Shown here: one piece after another, positions 27,833-38,182 of the stretch
Position numbering within the stretch: position 1 is the first letter of the stretch
How the letters are laid out: each line of letters begins with the position of its first letter
NCBI GenBank assembly: GCA_945883675.1
Contig: CAMCYA010000001.1
Coordinates: 38,271 to 102,270 of the forward strand
Source: Bifidobacterium breve
GTDB lineage: Bacteria > Actinomycetota > Actinomycetes > Nanopelagicales > Nanopelagicaceae
Length of the DNA: 64,000 nucleotides
Direction of reading: 5' to 3'
Translations under genes and position numbers: made by a program
The notes under the pieces: model-generated
The model's database searches: none
The model's input: only the letters and a program-made list of their open reading frames with translations
What the model was told of the DNA's origin: nothing

Positions 27833-30514
27833 TTATTTAGCCACTGCTGCGCGTCCAGATTCCAATCTCGCAATCGGTACTCTAAATGGTGAACAAGAGA
27901 CATAGTCCAAATTAAGTTCATGGAAGAAATGAATACTACGTGGATCACCACCATGTTCACCGCAAACACCTAATTTAAAATCACTACGCACCTTACGAGA
28001 CAGCTCTGATGCCTGGCGAACCAAAATTCCAACACCTGCTTGGTCTAGTGATTCAAAGGGATTAAATGGCAACAGTTCTAGATCAAGATAGCGAGGCAAG
28101 AATGTTGATTCCACATCGTCTCGGCTAAATGCCCAGGTTAGCTGCGTTAAATCATTTGTTCCAAAGGAAATAAAGTCTGCGTGAACAGCTAAACGATCCG
28201 CAGTTATTGCAGCGCGAGGTGTCTCGATCATTGTGCCAACTGGCATTTCGATTACCTGATTTGTGCCCTTAAAAGTATGTGCAATTTCTTCTTCTAACGT
28301 TTCACGTAGATACAAGAGCTCTCGCTGCGTAGAAACAAGAGGGATCATTACCTCTGGTTTTGGATCATGTCCCAGTTGTTTTACTTCTAGGGCTGCATGC
28401 ACAAGGGCTCGAACCTGCATTTTGTATAGCTCTGGGATCAAGATTCCAAGTCGAACTCCGCGAAGTCCTAACATTGGATTTGATTCATGCAAACGACGAA
28501 CGGCTGCAAATAAAGCTTTATCTCTTGCCGGGATTTCTTCACCCAAAGCTTCACTTCTGGCCATTTGAGAACTTAAATCAACTAGTGATGGTAAGAATTC
28601 ATGCAGCGGTGGATCTAATAAACGAATCGTTACCGGCAAACCTGACATTGCCATCATGATTCCAACAAAGTCAGCTCTTTGTAGAGGCTCCATTTCTGCA
28701 ATTACAGCTCTCTGCACATCTTCATTTTCAGCCAGTACTAAACGCTCAACGTATGCACGTCGCTCACCTAAGAACATATGTTCTGTGCGGCAGAGCCCAA
28801 CACCTTGTGCGCCTAAGATTCTGGCCCTTATCGCATCCTCTGGTGTGTCAGCATTTGTGCGCACTTTTAGTTTGCGACGTGAATCGGCGTGAGTCAAAAT
28901 TCTATGCACTGCCTTTACAACAGGTGATGCCTCATCTGTGTCTGCTGATACTCGGCCCTCTAAATAAGAGGTTACAGAAGATGCAACAACCGGCACGGAG
29001 CCAAGATAAACAATTCCTGTTGTTCCATCTATAGAGATAACGTCACCTTCATAGACAGTGTGGGTGCCGACGGTAAACAAATTTGCGCGCTCATCTACAG
29101 AGATTGCATCCGTTCCACAGATTGCTGTCTTACCCATTCCACGTGCAACAACTGCTGCGTGTGAAGTTTTACCACCACGACTAGTTAAAATTCCCTCTGC
29201 TGCAACCATTCCAACAAGATCATCAGGGCTTGTCTCGCGGCGAACAAGAATTACTTTCTTGCCGGCCTTACTCATATCAAATGCGCGCTTGGAATCAAAT
29301 ACTGCTTCTCCCACTGCTGCCCCTGGAGATGCAGGAATTCCGCGTGCAATCTCTACCAAGCTGCCGCGCGTATCAAACTGTGGAAACATCAACATCGCTA
29401 ACTGATCACCACTGGTGCGGCCTATCGCCTCATCCATTGTGATTGTTCCTTCATCAACAAACTGCAAAGCGATACGAAATGCTGCCTCTGCTGTGCGCTT
29501 TCCAACACGGGTTTGCAAGATATATAACTTGCCGCGCTCGATTGTAAATTCAATGTCGCAGAGGTCTTTGTAATGTGCCTCTAGCCCCACCATTATTTTT
29601 TCTAGTTCGCCATGAACTCGAGGTTCAATAACACCGAATTCATCTAATGACATTGGTGTGCGAATACCTGCAACTACATCTTCGCCCTGTGCCTTTTGTA
29701 AATAATCTCCGTAAGAACCGATCTCGCCATTTGATGGGTTGCGAGTAAAGGCAACGCCAGTACCAGAGTCATCGCTTAGATTTCCAAAAACCATTGATTG
29801 AATATTTACCGCTGTTCCTAAATCAGAGGGAATCAGCTCGCGGCGGCGATATAAAGTTGCGCGCTCAGAGTTCCATGATCTAAAGACTGCCTCGATTGAA
29901 TCAATTAAATGCTCACGAGGATCAGTTGGAAAATCTTTTCCTGTTGCAGCCTCGATTACTTTTATAAAACCATCTGCGAGCGCCTTTAATCCTTCAACAT
30001 CTAAATCTTGAAGATTTGTCGTTTTGTGTGAAGCAAGTATGCGATTTTGTACTTTATGAAACTCTTCAGCCTCAACATCGCAGACGATCTTGCCGTACAT
30101 CTCAATAAATCGGCGATATGAATCCCATGCAAAGCGTGCATTGCCAGAGCTATCTGCCATGGACTGTGCAACCTCTGGAGTGATTCCAACGTTTAGAACT
30201 GTCTCCATCATGCCGGGCATAGAAAACTTTGCGCCGGAGCGAACAGATACAAGCAGCGGATTTTTAACGCCGCCAAATGTTTTACCTAGCTCTTTTTCTA
30301 ATGCTGCTAGAGAATCGCTAATCTCTTTGCGAAGGCCATCTGGAAATTTGCCGGTTTTTAAATATTCGCGGCACGCAGTTGTTGCAATCGTAAATCCTGG
30401 CGGAACAGGCAGACCGATACGAACCATCTCGGCCAGGTTGGCACCTTTGCCACCCAGTAAATCTTTTTGTGACATGTCACCAAAAGTAAAAGGGTAAATA
30501 TGGCGTTGCGTCAC
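27833..30514 (-). CDS. ppdK: pyruvate, phosphate dikinase
   Basis: GGKGANLAEMVRIGLPVPPGFTI, GGKTSHAAVVARGMGK (phospho-His), GVCGEHGGDP; 893 aa. Confidence 0.96.
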   Translation of the reverse strand: MTQRHIYPFTFGDMSQKDLLGGKGANLAEMVRIGLPVPPGFTIATTACREYLKTGKFPDGLRKEISDSLAALEKELGKTFGGVKNPLLVSVRSGAKFSMPGMMETVLNVGITPEVAQSMADSSGNARFAWDSYRRFIEMYGKIVCDVEAEEFHKVQNRILASHKTTNLQDLDVEGLKALADGFIKVIEAATGKDFPTDPREHLIDSIEAVFRSWNSERATLYRRRELIPSDLGTAVNIQSMVFGNLSDDSGTGVAFTRNPSNGEIGSYGDYLQKAQGEDVVAGIRTPMSLDEFGVIEPRVHGELEKIMVGLEAHYKDLCDIEFTIERGKLYILQTRVGKRTAEAAFRIALQFVDEGTITMDEAIGRTSGDQLAMLMFPQFDTRGSLVEIARGIPASPGAAVGEAVFDSKRAFDMSKAGKKVILVRRETSPDDLVGMVAAEGILTSRGGKTSHAAVVARGMGKTAICGTDAISVDERANLFTVGTHTVYEGDVISIDGTTGIVYLGSVPVVASSVTSYLEGRVSADTDEASPVVKAVHRILTHADSRRKLKVRTNADTPEDAIRARILGAQGVGLCRTEHMFLGERRAYVERLVLAENEDVQRAVIAEMEPLQRADFVGIMMAMSGLPVTIRLLDPPLHEFLPSLVDLSSQMARSEALGEEIPARDKALFAAVRRLHESNPMLGLRGVRLGILIPELYKMQVRALVHAALEVKQLGHDPKPEVMIPLVSTQRELLYLRETLEEEIAHTFKGTNQVIEMPVGTMIETPRAAITADRLAVHADFISFGTNDLTQLTWAFSRDDVESTFLPRYLDLELLPFNPFESLDQAGVGILVRQASELSRKVRSDFKLGVCGEHGGDPRSIHFFHELNLDYVSCSPFRVPIARLESGRAAVAK

Positions 30515-30609
30515 GAATGTGCCCTCCGTTGATTTAGCCGAAATCTACACACCTCAAAGGCTCTGGTGCGAGGAGTTTGCTCCATTGGCAAGGGTGAAGT
30601 TGGACTCGC

Positions 30610-31389
30610 TTAACTAGGCGAATAAAGGGTTTGTGAGAGCTCGTTGGCGACCTTGCGGGTTAGGCGGGCTGCCTGATCCATCTTGGAATCAAGGCGGGCT
30701 TTTGGGGCGCCAATGTTGAGAGCGGCAACTATTCGACCGGATGCATCTCTTATTGGAGCAGAACAACCCACTACGCCTATTTCAAACTCTTCATCAACGA
30801 TACTAAAGCCCTGTTGGCGCACTTTCTGTAACTCTTCAGAGAGCTCGGCGGTGGAGTGAAAAATACGTTGCCCCATCACATTTGCCAGCGCATCTTGTGT
30901 CCACTTTGCAGCAAGTGAAGTCTCATCCCACTCGCACAAAAGAACCCGCCCTGCAGAAGTAGATGGCGCCGGAGAAGTAAGTCCTTCCCACACTGCGCGA
31001 AAGCCGTGGGCAGGTGCAGCAGTTGAAATAGTAAGGACTTCGTCATGGCGCAGCACGCAAAGGTGCGTTGTTTCTTGGGCAAGTTCGGCCAGGCGGCGAA
31101 GATAGGGCGCGGCCACTGAAGTTAGGTGAGCCTCAAAAGTCTGCGCGCTTAATGCATAGAGCCGCCAGCCAAGGCGATAGAACAATGTGTCGGGATCGCG
31201 ATCGACTAGGCCCTGTTCGGCCAAGGTAGTTAGCGCCCGGGAAACTTGCGTCTTTTCGCGCCCGGCCATCTCTGCAATTCGAATCACGCCAAGGCCTGAT
31301 TTATGCTCGGCCTCGTGCTTGCCCAGGACCTCGAGCAGCTCGATATCCCTGCGTAAACCGGCCGAATTAGTCTGGCGTTTAGAGCTCAT
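30610..31389 (-). CDS. IclR-family transcriptional regulator
   Basis: N-terminal wHTH and C-terminal IclR effector domain (VDEEFEIGVVGCSAPIRDASGRIVAALNIGAP). Confidence 0.93.
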   Translation of the reverse strand: MSSKRQTNSAGLRRDIELLEVLGKHEAEHKSGLGVIRIAEMAGREKTQVSRALTTLAEQGLVDRDPDTLFYRLGWRLYALSAQTFEAHLTSVAAPYLRRLAELAQETTHLCVLRHDEVLTISTAAPAHGFRAVWEGLTSPAPSTSAGRVLLCEWDETSLAAKWTQDALANVMGQRIFHSTAELSEELQKVRQQGFSIVDEEFEIGVVGCSAPIRDASGRIVAALNIGAPKARLDSKMDQAARLTRKVANELSQTLYSPS

Positions 31390-31422
31390 GAAAGGATGCT
31401 AAACCGTTATGTGCCATATGCG

Positions 31423-31434
31423 CAACTGTAGTTG
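31423..31434. promoter_or_regulatory. short inverted repeat CAACT-GT-AGTTG between divergent iclR and the catabolic operon
   Basis: Perfect 5-bp arms in the divergent intergenic region. Confidence 0.3.
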
Positions 31435-31493
31435 TATAGAAGATGCCTTCAGACATAGTTTCTCCACATTAAACGAAGGGTCACCACCTAAAC

Positions 31494-32729
31494 ATGGCTT
31501 CATATGCAATCGGCACGCTTCCACCAGTGGGAGAAGTACCACCAACGATGTTTGCTCACGTCATTCGATCAAACCGTTTGGGTGAACCAAAAGATGCTTT
31601 CAAAGTTGAAGAGGTTCCAACTCCTACGCCAAAGCGTGGTGAAGTTTTAATTGCAGTCATGGCTGCCGGTATTAACTACAACAATGTTTGGGCTGCGCGC
31701 GGAATTCCAATCGATGTAATTGCAGCTCGTCAAAAAGGTGGAGAGCCAGAAGATTTTCACGTCGGTGGTAGCGATGCATCAGGAATTGTTTATGCAGTCG
31801 GAGAAGGCGTAACAAAAGTAAAAGTTGGCGATGAGGTTGCCATTCACCATGGTTGGTGGGATGCAGATGATCCTTGGGTATTAGCAGGCAAAGATCCCAT
31901 GATCGCCCGCTCTTCTAAGACGTGGGGTTATCAAACTAACTACGGATCATTTGGTCAGTTTTCAATTGTGCAAGAACACCAGTGCCTACCAAAGGCGCCA
32001 TCACTATCTTGGGAAGAGGCAGCTGCATCAACACTGTGCGGAACAACTGCATATCGCATGATGTTTGGTTGGGCGCCACACGATACAAAGAAGGGCGATG
32101 TCGTTCTTGTTTGGGGCGGTTCCGGTGGTGTTGGTTCCATGGCGATTCAACTTGCAAAGGCAGTGGGCGCAATCCCTGTTGCAGTTGTTTCAGATGATGA
32201 GCGCGGTGAGTTCTGTATCAAACTTGGTGCGAAGGGCTACATCAATCGCAATGATTTTTCACACTGGGGTACTCCTCCACATTGGACAGATGAGGCAGGC
32301 CAAAAGACTTGGACTGCAGGTGCACGTGCATTTGGTGCAAAGATTTGGGAGATTGTTGGAGAGAAAAAAGATCCAGCAATTGTTATTGAGCATCCAGGTG
32401 AGGCAACTGTTCCAACATCTATCTTCGTCTGTGAACCAGGCGGAATGGTTGTTATCTGTGCGGGAACAACTGGATATTCAGCAGTTGTTGACCTTCGCTA
32501 TCACTGGACTCGTCAAAAGAGATTCCAGGGTTCACATGGAACAAATGATGAACAGGCAATTGCCTTTAACAAGATGCTTACATCAGGAGCAATACACCCA
32601 GCACTCGGTGAAGTGCTGGCATTTGATGAAATTCCTCATGCACATCAGCGTATGCATGAGGGAGATTTAGCGCTGGGAAATACCGCAATTCTTATTGGCG
32701 CAGCCAGTAAGGGTCTTGGTAAGAAGTAA
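31494..32729 (+). CDS. crotonyl-CoA carboxylase/reductase-type (or acrylyl-CoA reductase) MDR enzyme
   Basis: AAGINYNNVWAARGIP, GGSDASGIVYAVGEGVTKVKVGDEVAIH, VLVWGGSGGVGSMAIQLAKAVGA, LRYHWTRQKRFQGSHG. Confidence 0.88.
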   Translation: MASYAIGTLPPVGEVPPTMFAHVIRSNRLGEPKDAFKVEEVPTPTPKRGEVLIAVMAAGINYNNVWAARGIPIDVIAARQKGGEPEDFHVGGSDASGIVYAVGEGVTKVKVGDEVAIHHGWWDADDPWVLAGKDPMIARSSKTWGYQTNYGSFGQFSIVQEHQCLPKAPSLSWEEAAASTLCGTTAYRMMFGWAPHDTKKGDVVLVWGGSGGVGSMAIQLAKAVGAIPVAVVSDDERGEFCIKLGAKGYINRNDFSHWGTPPHWTDEAGQKTWTAGARAFGAKIWEIVGEKKDPAIVIEHPGEATVPTSIFVCEPGGMVVICAGTTGYSAVVDLRYHWTRQKRFQGSHGTNDEQAIAFNKMLTSGAIHPALGEVLAFDEIPHAHQRMHEGDLALGNTAILIGAASKGLGKK

Positions 32730-32791
32730 AAGCAATACAGATTGGTACTCATCGCGAGTGCCTAATCTTTCCTACCTAGGAGAGGAAAAAA

Positions 32792-34363
32792 ATGCAAGAA
32801 CAAGATAACAATGCAGTTAACGAGCTATCTCGCCGCGGACTGTTGATGGGAACTGCTGCTGGCGGACTTCTCATTGCCGGTAGTGGAGCGATGCTTGCAC
32901 CTTCAGCAAATGCAGCAACTGCAAAGATCAAAAGAGGTGGAGTACTTCGTGTTGGAGTTGGCTCTGGTAGCACAACTGAAACACAAGATGCACACCTGGG
33001 TGGATTTACTGCAGATACTGCACGTCAATACCAGTTGTACGATCGCTTAGTAACTCGCGATTCAAACTTTAAGCTCGTTAATGAGCTTGCAGATTCATTT
33101 ACACCTAATAAGTCAGGTAACGTCTGGACAGTTCGCGTAAAGAAGGGCGTTAAGTTTCACAACGGCCGTTCCCTTACTGCTGATGACGTAATCTTCACGA
33201 TCCGGCGCATCTTAAACCCTGCTACAAAGGCAATCCGTGCTGGTGCCTTGTCAGGTATTGATGCAGCAAAGCTTAAGAAAATTGATGCTTACACAGTTTC
33301 AATCACATTGAAATCTGCAAACGTAACTTTCGATGAGCTTTTCTCAGACTATGCAATGGGTGTCGTCCCAGTTGGTTACAACCCAACTAGCCCAGTTGGT
33401 ACTGGTCCATTTAAGTTCAAGTCATTTACACCAGGTGTAAAGAGTGTTTACACAAAGAACGCAAGCTACTGGCGTACAGGCGAGCCATATGTTGATTCAG
33501 TAGAGATCATCTCGATCCCTGATGAGACAGCTCGCGTAAACGCACTTGTTAGTGGTCAGGTTGATTGCATCACTGATCTTCCTAACTCACAGGTAAGTGC
33601 AGTTAAGGCAAACAAGAAGTTGGCTGTACTTAACGCAAAGACTGGTGCTTACGTTCCAATCGCAATGAACTGCCTAAAGGGTCCATTTACAGATGTTAAG
33701 GTCCGCCAAGCTTTCCGCTTGATGATCGACCGTGAAGCAGTTGTAAAGCAGGCTTACAGCGGATTTGCTCAAATGGGTAACGACGTTATTGGTCGCTACG
33801 ACGAGGGATACAACACGAAGCTAAAGCAACGTGACTACGATCCTGAAAGAGCAAAGTCTCTTATCAAGGCATCTGGTGTCACAATTCCTAAAATGGAGTT
33901 GAAGACAACTGATGAAGCTTCAGGAATGCTTACAATTCCTCAGATCTTTGCACTCAATGCAAAGCAAGCTGGCGTGACCGTAGAGGTTACTCAGCCATCT
34001 GATTTCTGGACCGGATGGCCAGGAGCTTCAATCTTTGCAATGGATTACTACGTAAACCGTACTTACCTGCAAGGAGCCACATTGGTTTATTGCGGTGGAG
34101 ACTATTCAAAAGAGACTGGTTGGAGTAACGCAGAGTATGAAGGTCTGATTGCTCAGGCTCTTAAGACTCCTAACAAGGCTCTACGCAATGAAATTATTGC
34201 TGATGCTCAAGAGATTGAATATAACGAAGGTGGATACATCGTTACTTCGTTCTATAACAAGCTTGATGCACACAGCGCAAAGGTCACTGGTTTTGGAGCA
34301 GGTCACCCAAGTGGTAACTCGCTCAGCAACTTCACCCTTCGCTCAGTTGGTTTCACAGCGTAA
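32792..34363 (+). CDS. peptide/nickel-type ABC transporter substrate-binding protein (SBP_bac_5) with Tat-like signal
   Basis: SRRGLLMGTAAGG leader; VWTVRVKKGVKFHNGRSLTADDVIFTI signature. Confidence 0.93.
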   Translation: MQEQDNNAVNELSRRGLLMGTAAGGLLIAGSGAMLAPSANAATAKIKRGGVLRVGVGSGSTTETQDAHLGGFTADTARQYQLYDRLVTRDSNFKLVNELADSFTPNKSGNVWTVRVKKGVKFHNGRSLTADDVIFTIRRILNPATKAIRAGALSGIDAAKLKKIDAYTVSITLKSANVTFDELFSDYAMGVVPVGYNPTSPVGTGPFKFKSFTPGVKSVYTKNASYWRTGEPYVDSVEIISIPDETARVNALVSGQVDCITDLPNSQVSAVKANKKLAVLNAKTGAYVPIAMNCLKGPFTDVKVRQAFRLMIDREAVVKQAYSGFAQMGNDVIGRYDEGYNTKLKQRDYDPERAKSLIKASGVTIPKMELKTTDEASGMLTIPQIFALNAKQAGVTVEVTQPSDFWTGWPGASIFAMDYYVNRTYLQGATLVYCGGDYSKETGWSNAEYEGLIAQALKTPNKALRNEIIADAQEIEYNEGGYIVTSFYNKLDAHSAKVTGFGAGHPSGNSLSNFTLRSVGFTA

Positions 34364-34385
34364 TTGAGAAGCTGATACTGAATAT

Positions 34386-34417
34386 TTCGGTACCCGTGCG
34401 AATGCGCGGGTACCGAA
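34386..34417 (+). terminator. strong stem-loop after the SBP gene (attenuator or mRNA-stabilising element)
   Basis: TTCGGTACCCG / CGGGTACCGAA, 11 bp perfect stem, 10-nt loop, no clear U-tract. Confidence 0.6.
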
Positions 34418-34501
34418 GTTCAGATCGGTAGTAAATAGTAAAAATTAGAATTTAGAGTTAAAAACTTTGTTTGTAAGTGCAGATAAGTTAAAGGGGTTTT
34501 C

Positions 34502-35689
34502 ATGAAGATCGTAAGTGCCAAGGTTTTTGTAGTCGGCACTCCCCCACCACACGATGGTGGTGCATTTTGGGTCTTCGTTAAACTTACAACTGATACAGGC
34601 GTCGAAGGAATTGGTGAGGTTTATGCCGTTCCGTTCCATCCTTCAGTTGTAGAAAAAATGATTGAAGATGTTGTAGATCGCTATGTAATTGGCACATCTC
34701 CATTTGATATTGAAACGCTATGGCGCCGTGCATACTCTGCAGGATTTACTCAACGTCCAGATGTTTCGATGGTTGCAATTCTCTCTGGGATAGAAACGGC
34801 TTGCTGGGACATCATGGGTAAAGAGACTAACCAGCCTGTCTATAACTTATTGGGCGGCAAAGTTAGAGACCGTGTGCGCAGTTATACATATATTTATCCA
34901 GCTCCAGGTAAAGATAACTCTGTTTATTCAAATGCAGATATCTCATGTGAGCGCGCAGCTGTATATATAAAGGATGGATTTACTGCACTTAAATTTGATC
35001 CAATCGGTCCATATTCAGCATTTGATCCACGCCAACTTTCACTTGAGATGTTGGATTTCACCGAAAAGTTTGTAAAGCAGTTGCGAGAAGCCGTTGGTGA
35101 CAAAGTTGATCTGCTTTTGGGTACACATGGTCAGTTAACTCCGGCAAGTGCTATCCGCTTAGCTCGACGAATTGAAAAGTATGATCCGCTCTGGTTTGAA
35201 GAACCAACTCCCCCAGATATGCCAGAAGAATTGGCCAGAGTTGCATCACGTACAACTATTCCTATCGCAACAGGTGAGCGCCTATCTACTAAGTATGAAT
35301 TTGCACGCGTGCTTCGAAACAACTCCGCATCAATTTTGCAGATGGCAATTGGTCGAGTTGGTGGAATTATGGAGACTAAGAAGATTGCAGCCATTGCAGA
35401 GGTTCACTACGCCCAAATTGCTCCACATTTGTATGCAGGGCCAATTGAAGCTGCCGCAAACCTTCACGTCGATCTTTCAACACCAAACTTTCTCATTCAA
35501 GAGTCAATTGGAAAGATGGAAAACTTCCATTCCAAACTACTCAAAAAACCACTTCCTTGGGAAAACGGTTACTTCCTTCCTACAACAGATCCTGGCTTAG
35601 GTGTTGAACTCAACGAAGAAGTAGCAGCTGCCAACCCATATACCGGAAAGCGCCTTCACTTAGAGATGCATCAGGAACCATTGAACTAA
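34502..35689 (+). CDS. enolase-superfamily (mandelate racemase/sugar-acid dehydratase-like) enzyme
   Basis: ETACWDIMGKETNQPVYNLLGGKVRDRVRSY, KFDP, LWFEEPTPPD, IATGERL. Confidence 0.9.
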   Translation: MKIVSAKVFVVGTPPPHDGGAFWVFVKLTTDTGVEGIGEVYAVPFHPSVVEKMIEDVVDRYVIGTSPFDIETLWRRAYSAGFTQRPDVSMVAILSGIETACWDIMGKETNQPVYNLLGGKVRDRVRSYTYIYPAPGKDNSVYSNADISCERAAVYIKDGFTALKFDPIGPYSAFDPRQLSLEMLDFTEKFVKQLREAVGDKVDLLLGTHGQLTPASAIRLARRIEKYDPLWFEEPTPPDMPEELARVASRTTIPIATGERLSTKYEFARVLRNNSASILQMAIGRVGGIMETKKIAAIAEVHYAQIAPHLYAGPIEAAANLHVDLSTPNFLIQESIGKMENFHSKLLKKPLPWENGYFLPTTDPGLGVELNEEVAAANPYTGKRLHLEMHQEPLN

Positions 35690-35777
35690 GTTTGTTTGAG
35701 GTAAAGAGTAAAAAATTTCATGCACAGTGATTAATCGAATTAAAACGACCAAAGCAAGGGAATGAGGAGAAATAGCA

Positions 35778-36704
35778 ATGCGCGTTGGCTACATAGGTTT
35801 AGGAAATTTAGGTGTGCACCTTGCAACAAGTTTGCAGAGAAATGGTTTTGATCTAACAGTCAACGACATCGACAAAGGTGCTGCAAAGAACCTGCTCACC
35901 ATGGGTGCAAAGTGGGCAGATTCTCCTAAAGAGTTAGCAGAAAATGTAGACATCGTTATCACTTGCTTGCCATCTCCTGCAGTTGTTAAGCATGTAATGC
36001 TTGCAGACAACGGAGTGCTCGCTGGCCTTAAAATGGGTGGCGTTTGGATGGAGATGAGCACCAACGATCGCCATGTTATTGAAGAGATCGCAGCGCTTGC
36101 AGCTGAAAAAGGAATAGATACTTTGGAATCACCTGTAACAGGTGGTGTGCACTTGGCTGCCTCTGGAAAGATCACGGTTTTAATCGGCGGAGAACAAATG
36201 GTTTATGAAAAGTGCAAGAAAGTAATCGAAGCTGTTGGAGGCCAGAATTTCTACATGGGCCCTCTGGGCAATGCTTCAATTATTAAAGTAATTACAAATA
36301 TGTTGGCATTTATTCACCTGGTTGCAGCCGGTGAGGCCATGATGCTTGCAAAGCAAGGTGGTCTTGATCTCAAGACATCTTTTGAAGCAATTCGCGCATC
36401 TTCTGGAACAAGCTTTGTTCATGAAACAGAGACTCAACTTGTTTTAAGTGGTTCATACAACATTGGTTTCACGATGGATTTAGCCCTTAAAGACATTGGC
36501 TTTGCAACAGAGATGGGACGCACTTTTGGTGTGCCACTAGAGCTTGCGGCAATTACAGAACAAGCATTTGTTCGCGGAAAGGCCCAATACGGTGGGGATG
36601 CATGGTCTCCAAAGGTTATTAAACTTCTAGAAGATGCCGTTGGTGTGGAGCTTCGCGCCCCTGGCTTCCCAGATGTTCTCACAGATACGGAAGGTCCAAA
36701 ATAA
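35778..36704 (+). CDS. 3-hydroxyisobutyrate dehydrogenase-family NAD(P)-dependent oxidoreductase
   Basis: VGYIGLGNLGVHLATSL, LESPVTGGVHLAASGKITVLIGG, NMLAFIHLVAAGEAM. Confidence 0.9.
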   Translation: MRVGYIGLGNLGVHLATSLQRNGFDLTVNDIDKGAAKNLLTMGAKWADSPKELAENVDIVITCLPSPAVVKHVMLADNGVLAGLKMGGVWMEMSTNDRHVIEEIAALAAEKGIDTLESPVTGGVHLAASGKITVLIGGEQMVYEKCKKVIEAVGGQNFYMGPLGNASIIKVITNMLAFIHLVAAGEAMMLAKQGGLDLKTSFEAIRASSGTSFVHETETQLVLSGSYNIGFTMDLALKDIGFATEMGRTFGVPLELAAITEQAFVRGKAQYGGDAWSPKVIKLLEDAVGVELRAPGFPDVLTDTEGPK

Positions 36705-38146
36705 TGGCTCTTACATTTAAGAGTGGAATTTATATCAATGGCCAATGGGTTCAGCCTTCAAGTAAAGCTGTTTTAGATGTTACAAACCCTGCCACAGGAG
36801 AATTACTAGCATCTATTCCTGCAGCCGGTCGAGATGAAGCACGCGCGGCAGTAGTTGCAGCTCACAAGGCATTTAAATCATGGAGTGGCCTTAATGCAAA
36901 TGAGCGAGCTGCTTATCTTCGCAAGGCAAATGCAATTTTTATTGAGCGCGCACAAGAAATTGGCGAGATCATGACATTGGAACAAGGTAAGCCAATTGCA
37001 GAGGCAGTCGGTGAAGTCTTGTGGGGCGCTGACTATCTACTTTGGTATGCAGAAGAGATCCGTCGCAGTAACGGAACTATTGTTCCTAGTGACTCTTTAA
37101 ATCAACGTTTCTATTTGCGCAGACGCGCACGTGGAGTTGTTGCATGTATAACTCCATGGAACTTTCCAAATGCAATGCTTCTTCGCAAGATTGCTCCAGC
37201 AGTTGCTGCGGGAAACACAATCGTTGCAAAGCCTGCAGAAGAGACTCCACTGTCTGCAATCAAAATCTTTGAAGTATTTCACGATGCAGGTTTCCCAGCA
37301 GGAGTTCTTAACCTTGTTTGCGGAGAACCTGCGCCAATCGGTGATGTTCTACTTGAATCTCCAGAGGTCCGACAGATTTCATTTACAGGTTCAACAGAGA
37401 TTGGTCGCATGCTTTCAGAACGTGGCGGCGCGCAGCTGAAGAAAGTTACAGTAGAACTGGGTGGAGTTGCACCGTTTATTGTTTTCCCTGATGCAGATCT
37501 AGATGTTGCATTAAATAACTTAATGTGGGGCAAGTTTGCTAACCAAGGTCAAAGTTGTGTTGCTCCAAACCGTGTGTTGATTCATAAAGATATTTTTGAC
37601 ACATTTACTGCAGCAGCCAAAAAGCGTGTTGAAGAGCTAAAGCTTGGTCATGGAATCAAGGGTGGCTTTGAAGTTGGCCCAATGATCTCTGAAGAGGCCG
37701 TAGTTAGAGTGAATGCTCAGTTAGAAGATGCCAAAAAGAAAGGCGCAAAAGTTGTTGCTGGTGGGCAAATTCCATCTGGAATTGATCCAAAGCGTTGGTG
37801 TGCTCCAACAATCATTGTTGATGCACCAAAGGATGCACTCGTTACTTGCCATGAAACATTTGGACCACTTGTTGCATTTGAACCATTTACATCAGAGGCC
37901 GAGATGATCGATTCTGTAAATGCATCTGAGTCTGGACTTGGCGCCTATCTATTTACTAAGGATCTAGCTATCGCACATCGCGTTTCTGAAGCTTTGGAAT
38001 ACGGAATGGTTGTAATCAATGGATCTTCATTTGGTTATGTGCAAACACCATTTGGTGGAACAAAGGGATCAGGTGATGGTCGCGAAGGTGGACAAGATGG
38101 TCTCTTGGAGTATCAAGAGCTTCAATACATCAATATGAACTTTTAG
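36704..38146 (+). CDS. aldehyde dehydrogenase (succinate-semialdehyde dehydrogenase-like)
   Basis: TPWNFPNAMLLRKIAPAVAAGNTIVAKPAEETP, TVELGGVAPFIVF, GQSCVAPNR. Confidence 0.92.
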   Translation: MALTFKSGIYINGQWVQPSSKAVLDVTNPATGELLASIPAAGRDEARAAVVAAHKAFKSWSGLNANERAAYLRKANAIFIERAQEIGEIMTLEQGKPIAEAVGEVLWGADYLLWYAEEIRRSNGTIVPSDSLNQRFYLRRRARGVVACITPWNFPNAMLLRKIAPAVAAGNTIVAKPAEETPLSAIKIFEVFHDAGFPAGVLNLVCGEPAPIGDVLLESPEVRQISFTGSTEIGRMLSERGGAQLKKVTVELGGVAPFIVFPDADLDVALNNLMWGKFANQGQSCVAPNRVLIHKDIFDTFTAAAKKRVEELKLGHGIKGGFEVGPMISEEAVVRVNAQLEDAKKKGAKVVAGGQIPSGIDPKRWCAPTIIVDAPKDALVTCHETFGPLVAFEPFTSEAEMIDSVNASESGLGAYLFTKDLAIAHRVSEALEYGMVVINGSSFGYVQTPFGGTKGSGDGREGGQDGLLEYQELQYINMNF

Positions 38147-38182
38147 TTAAACCAAAGATCTACAACGGAATGGGGAGAAACG

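Noticed and set aside
28263-30497. Several 60-135 aa plus-strand ORFs opposite ppdK
   Set aside because: Antisense shadows of a strongly supported 893-aa CDS; no recognisable domains.
32065-32670. 201-aa alternative-frame plus ORF inside the Ccr-type gene
   Set aside because: Out-of-frame shadow; low-complexity translation; the overlapping frame has clear family motifs.
35172-35600. 142-aa alternative-frame ORF inside the enolase-superfamily gene
   Set aside because: Frame shadow of a well-supported CDS.
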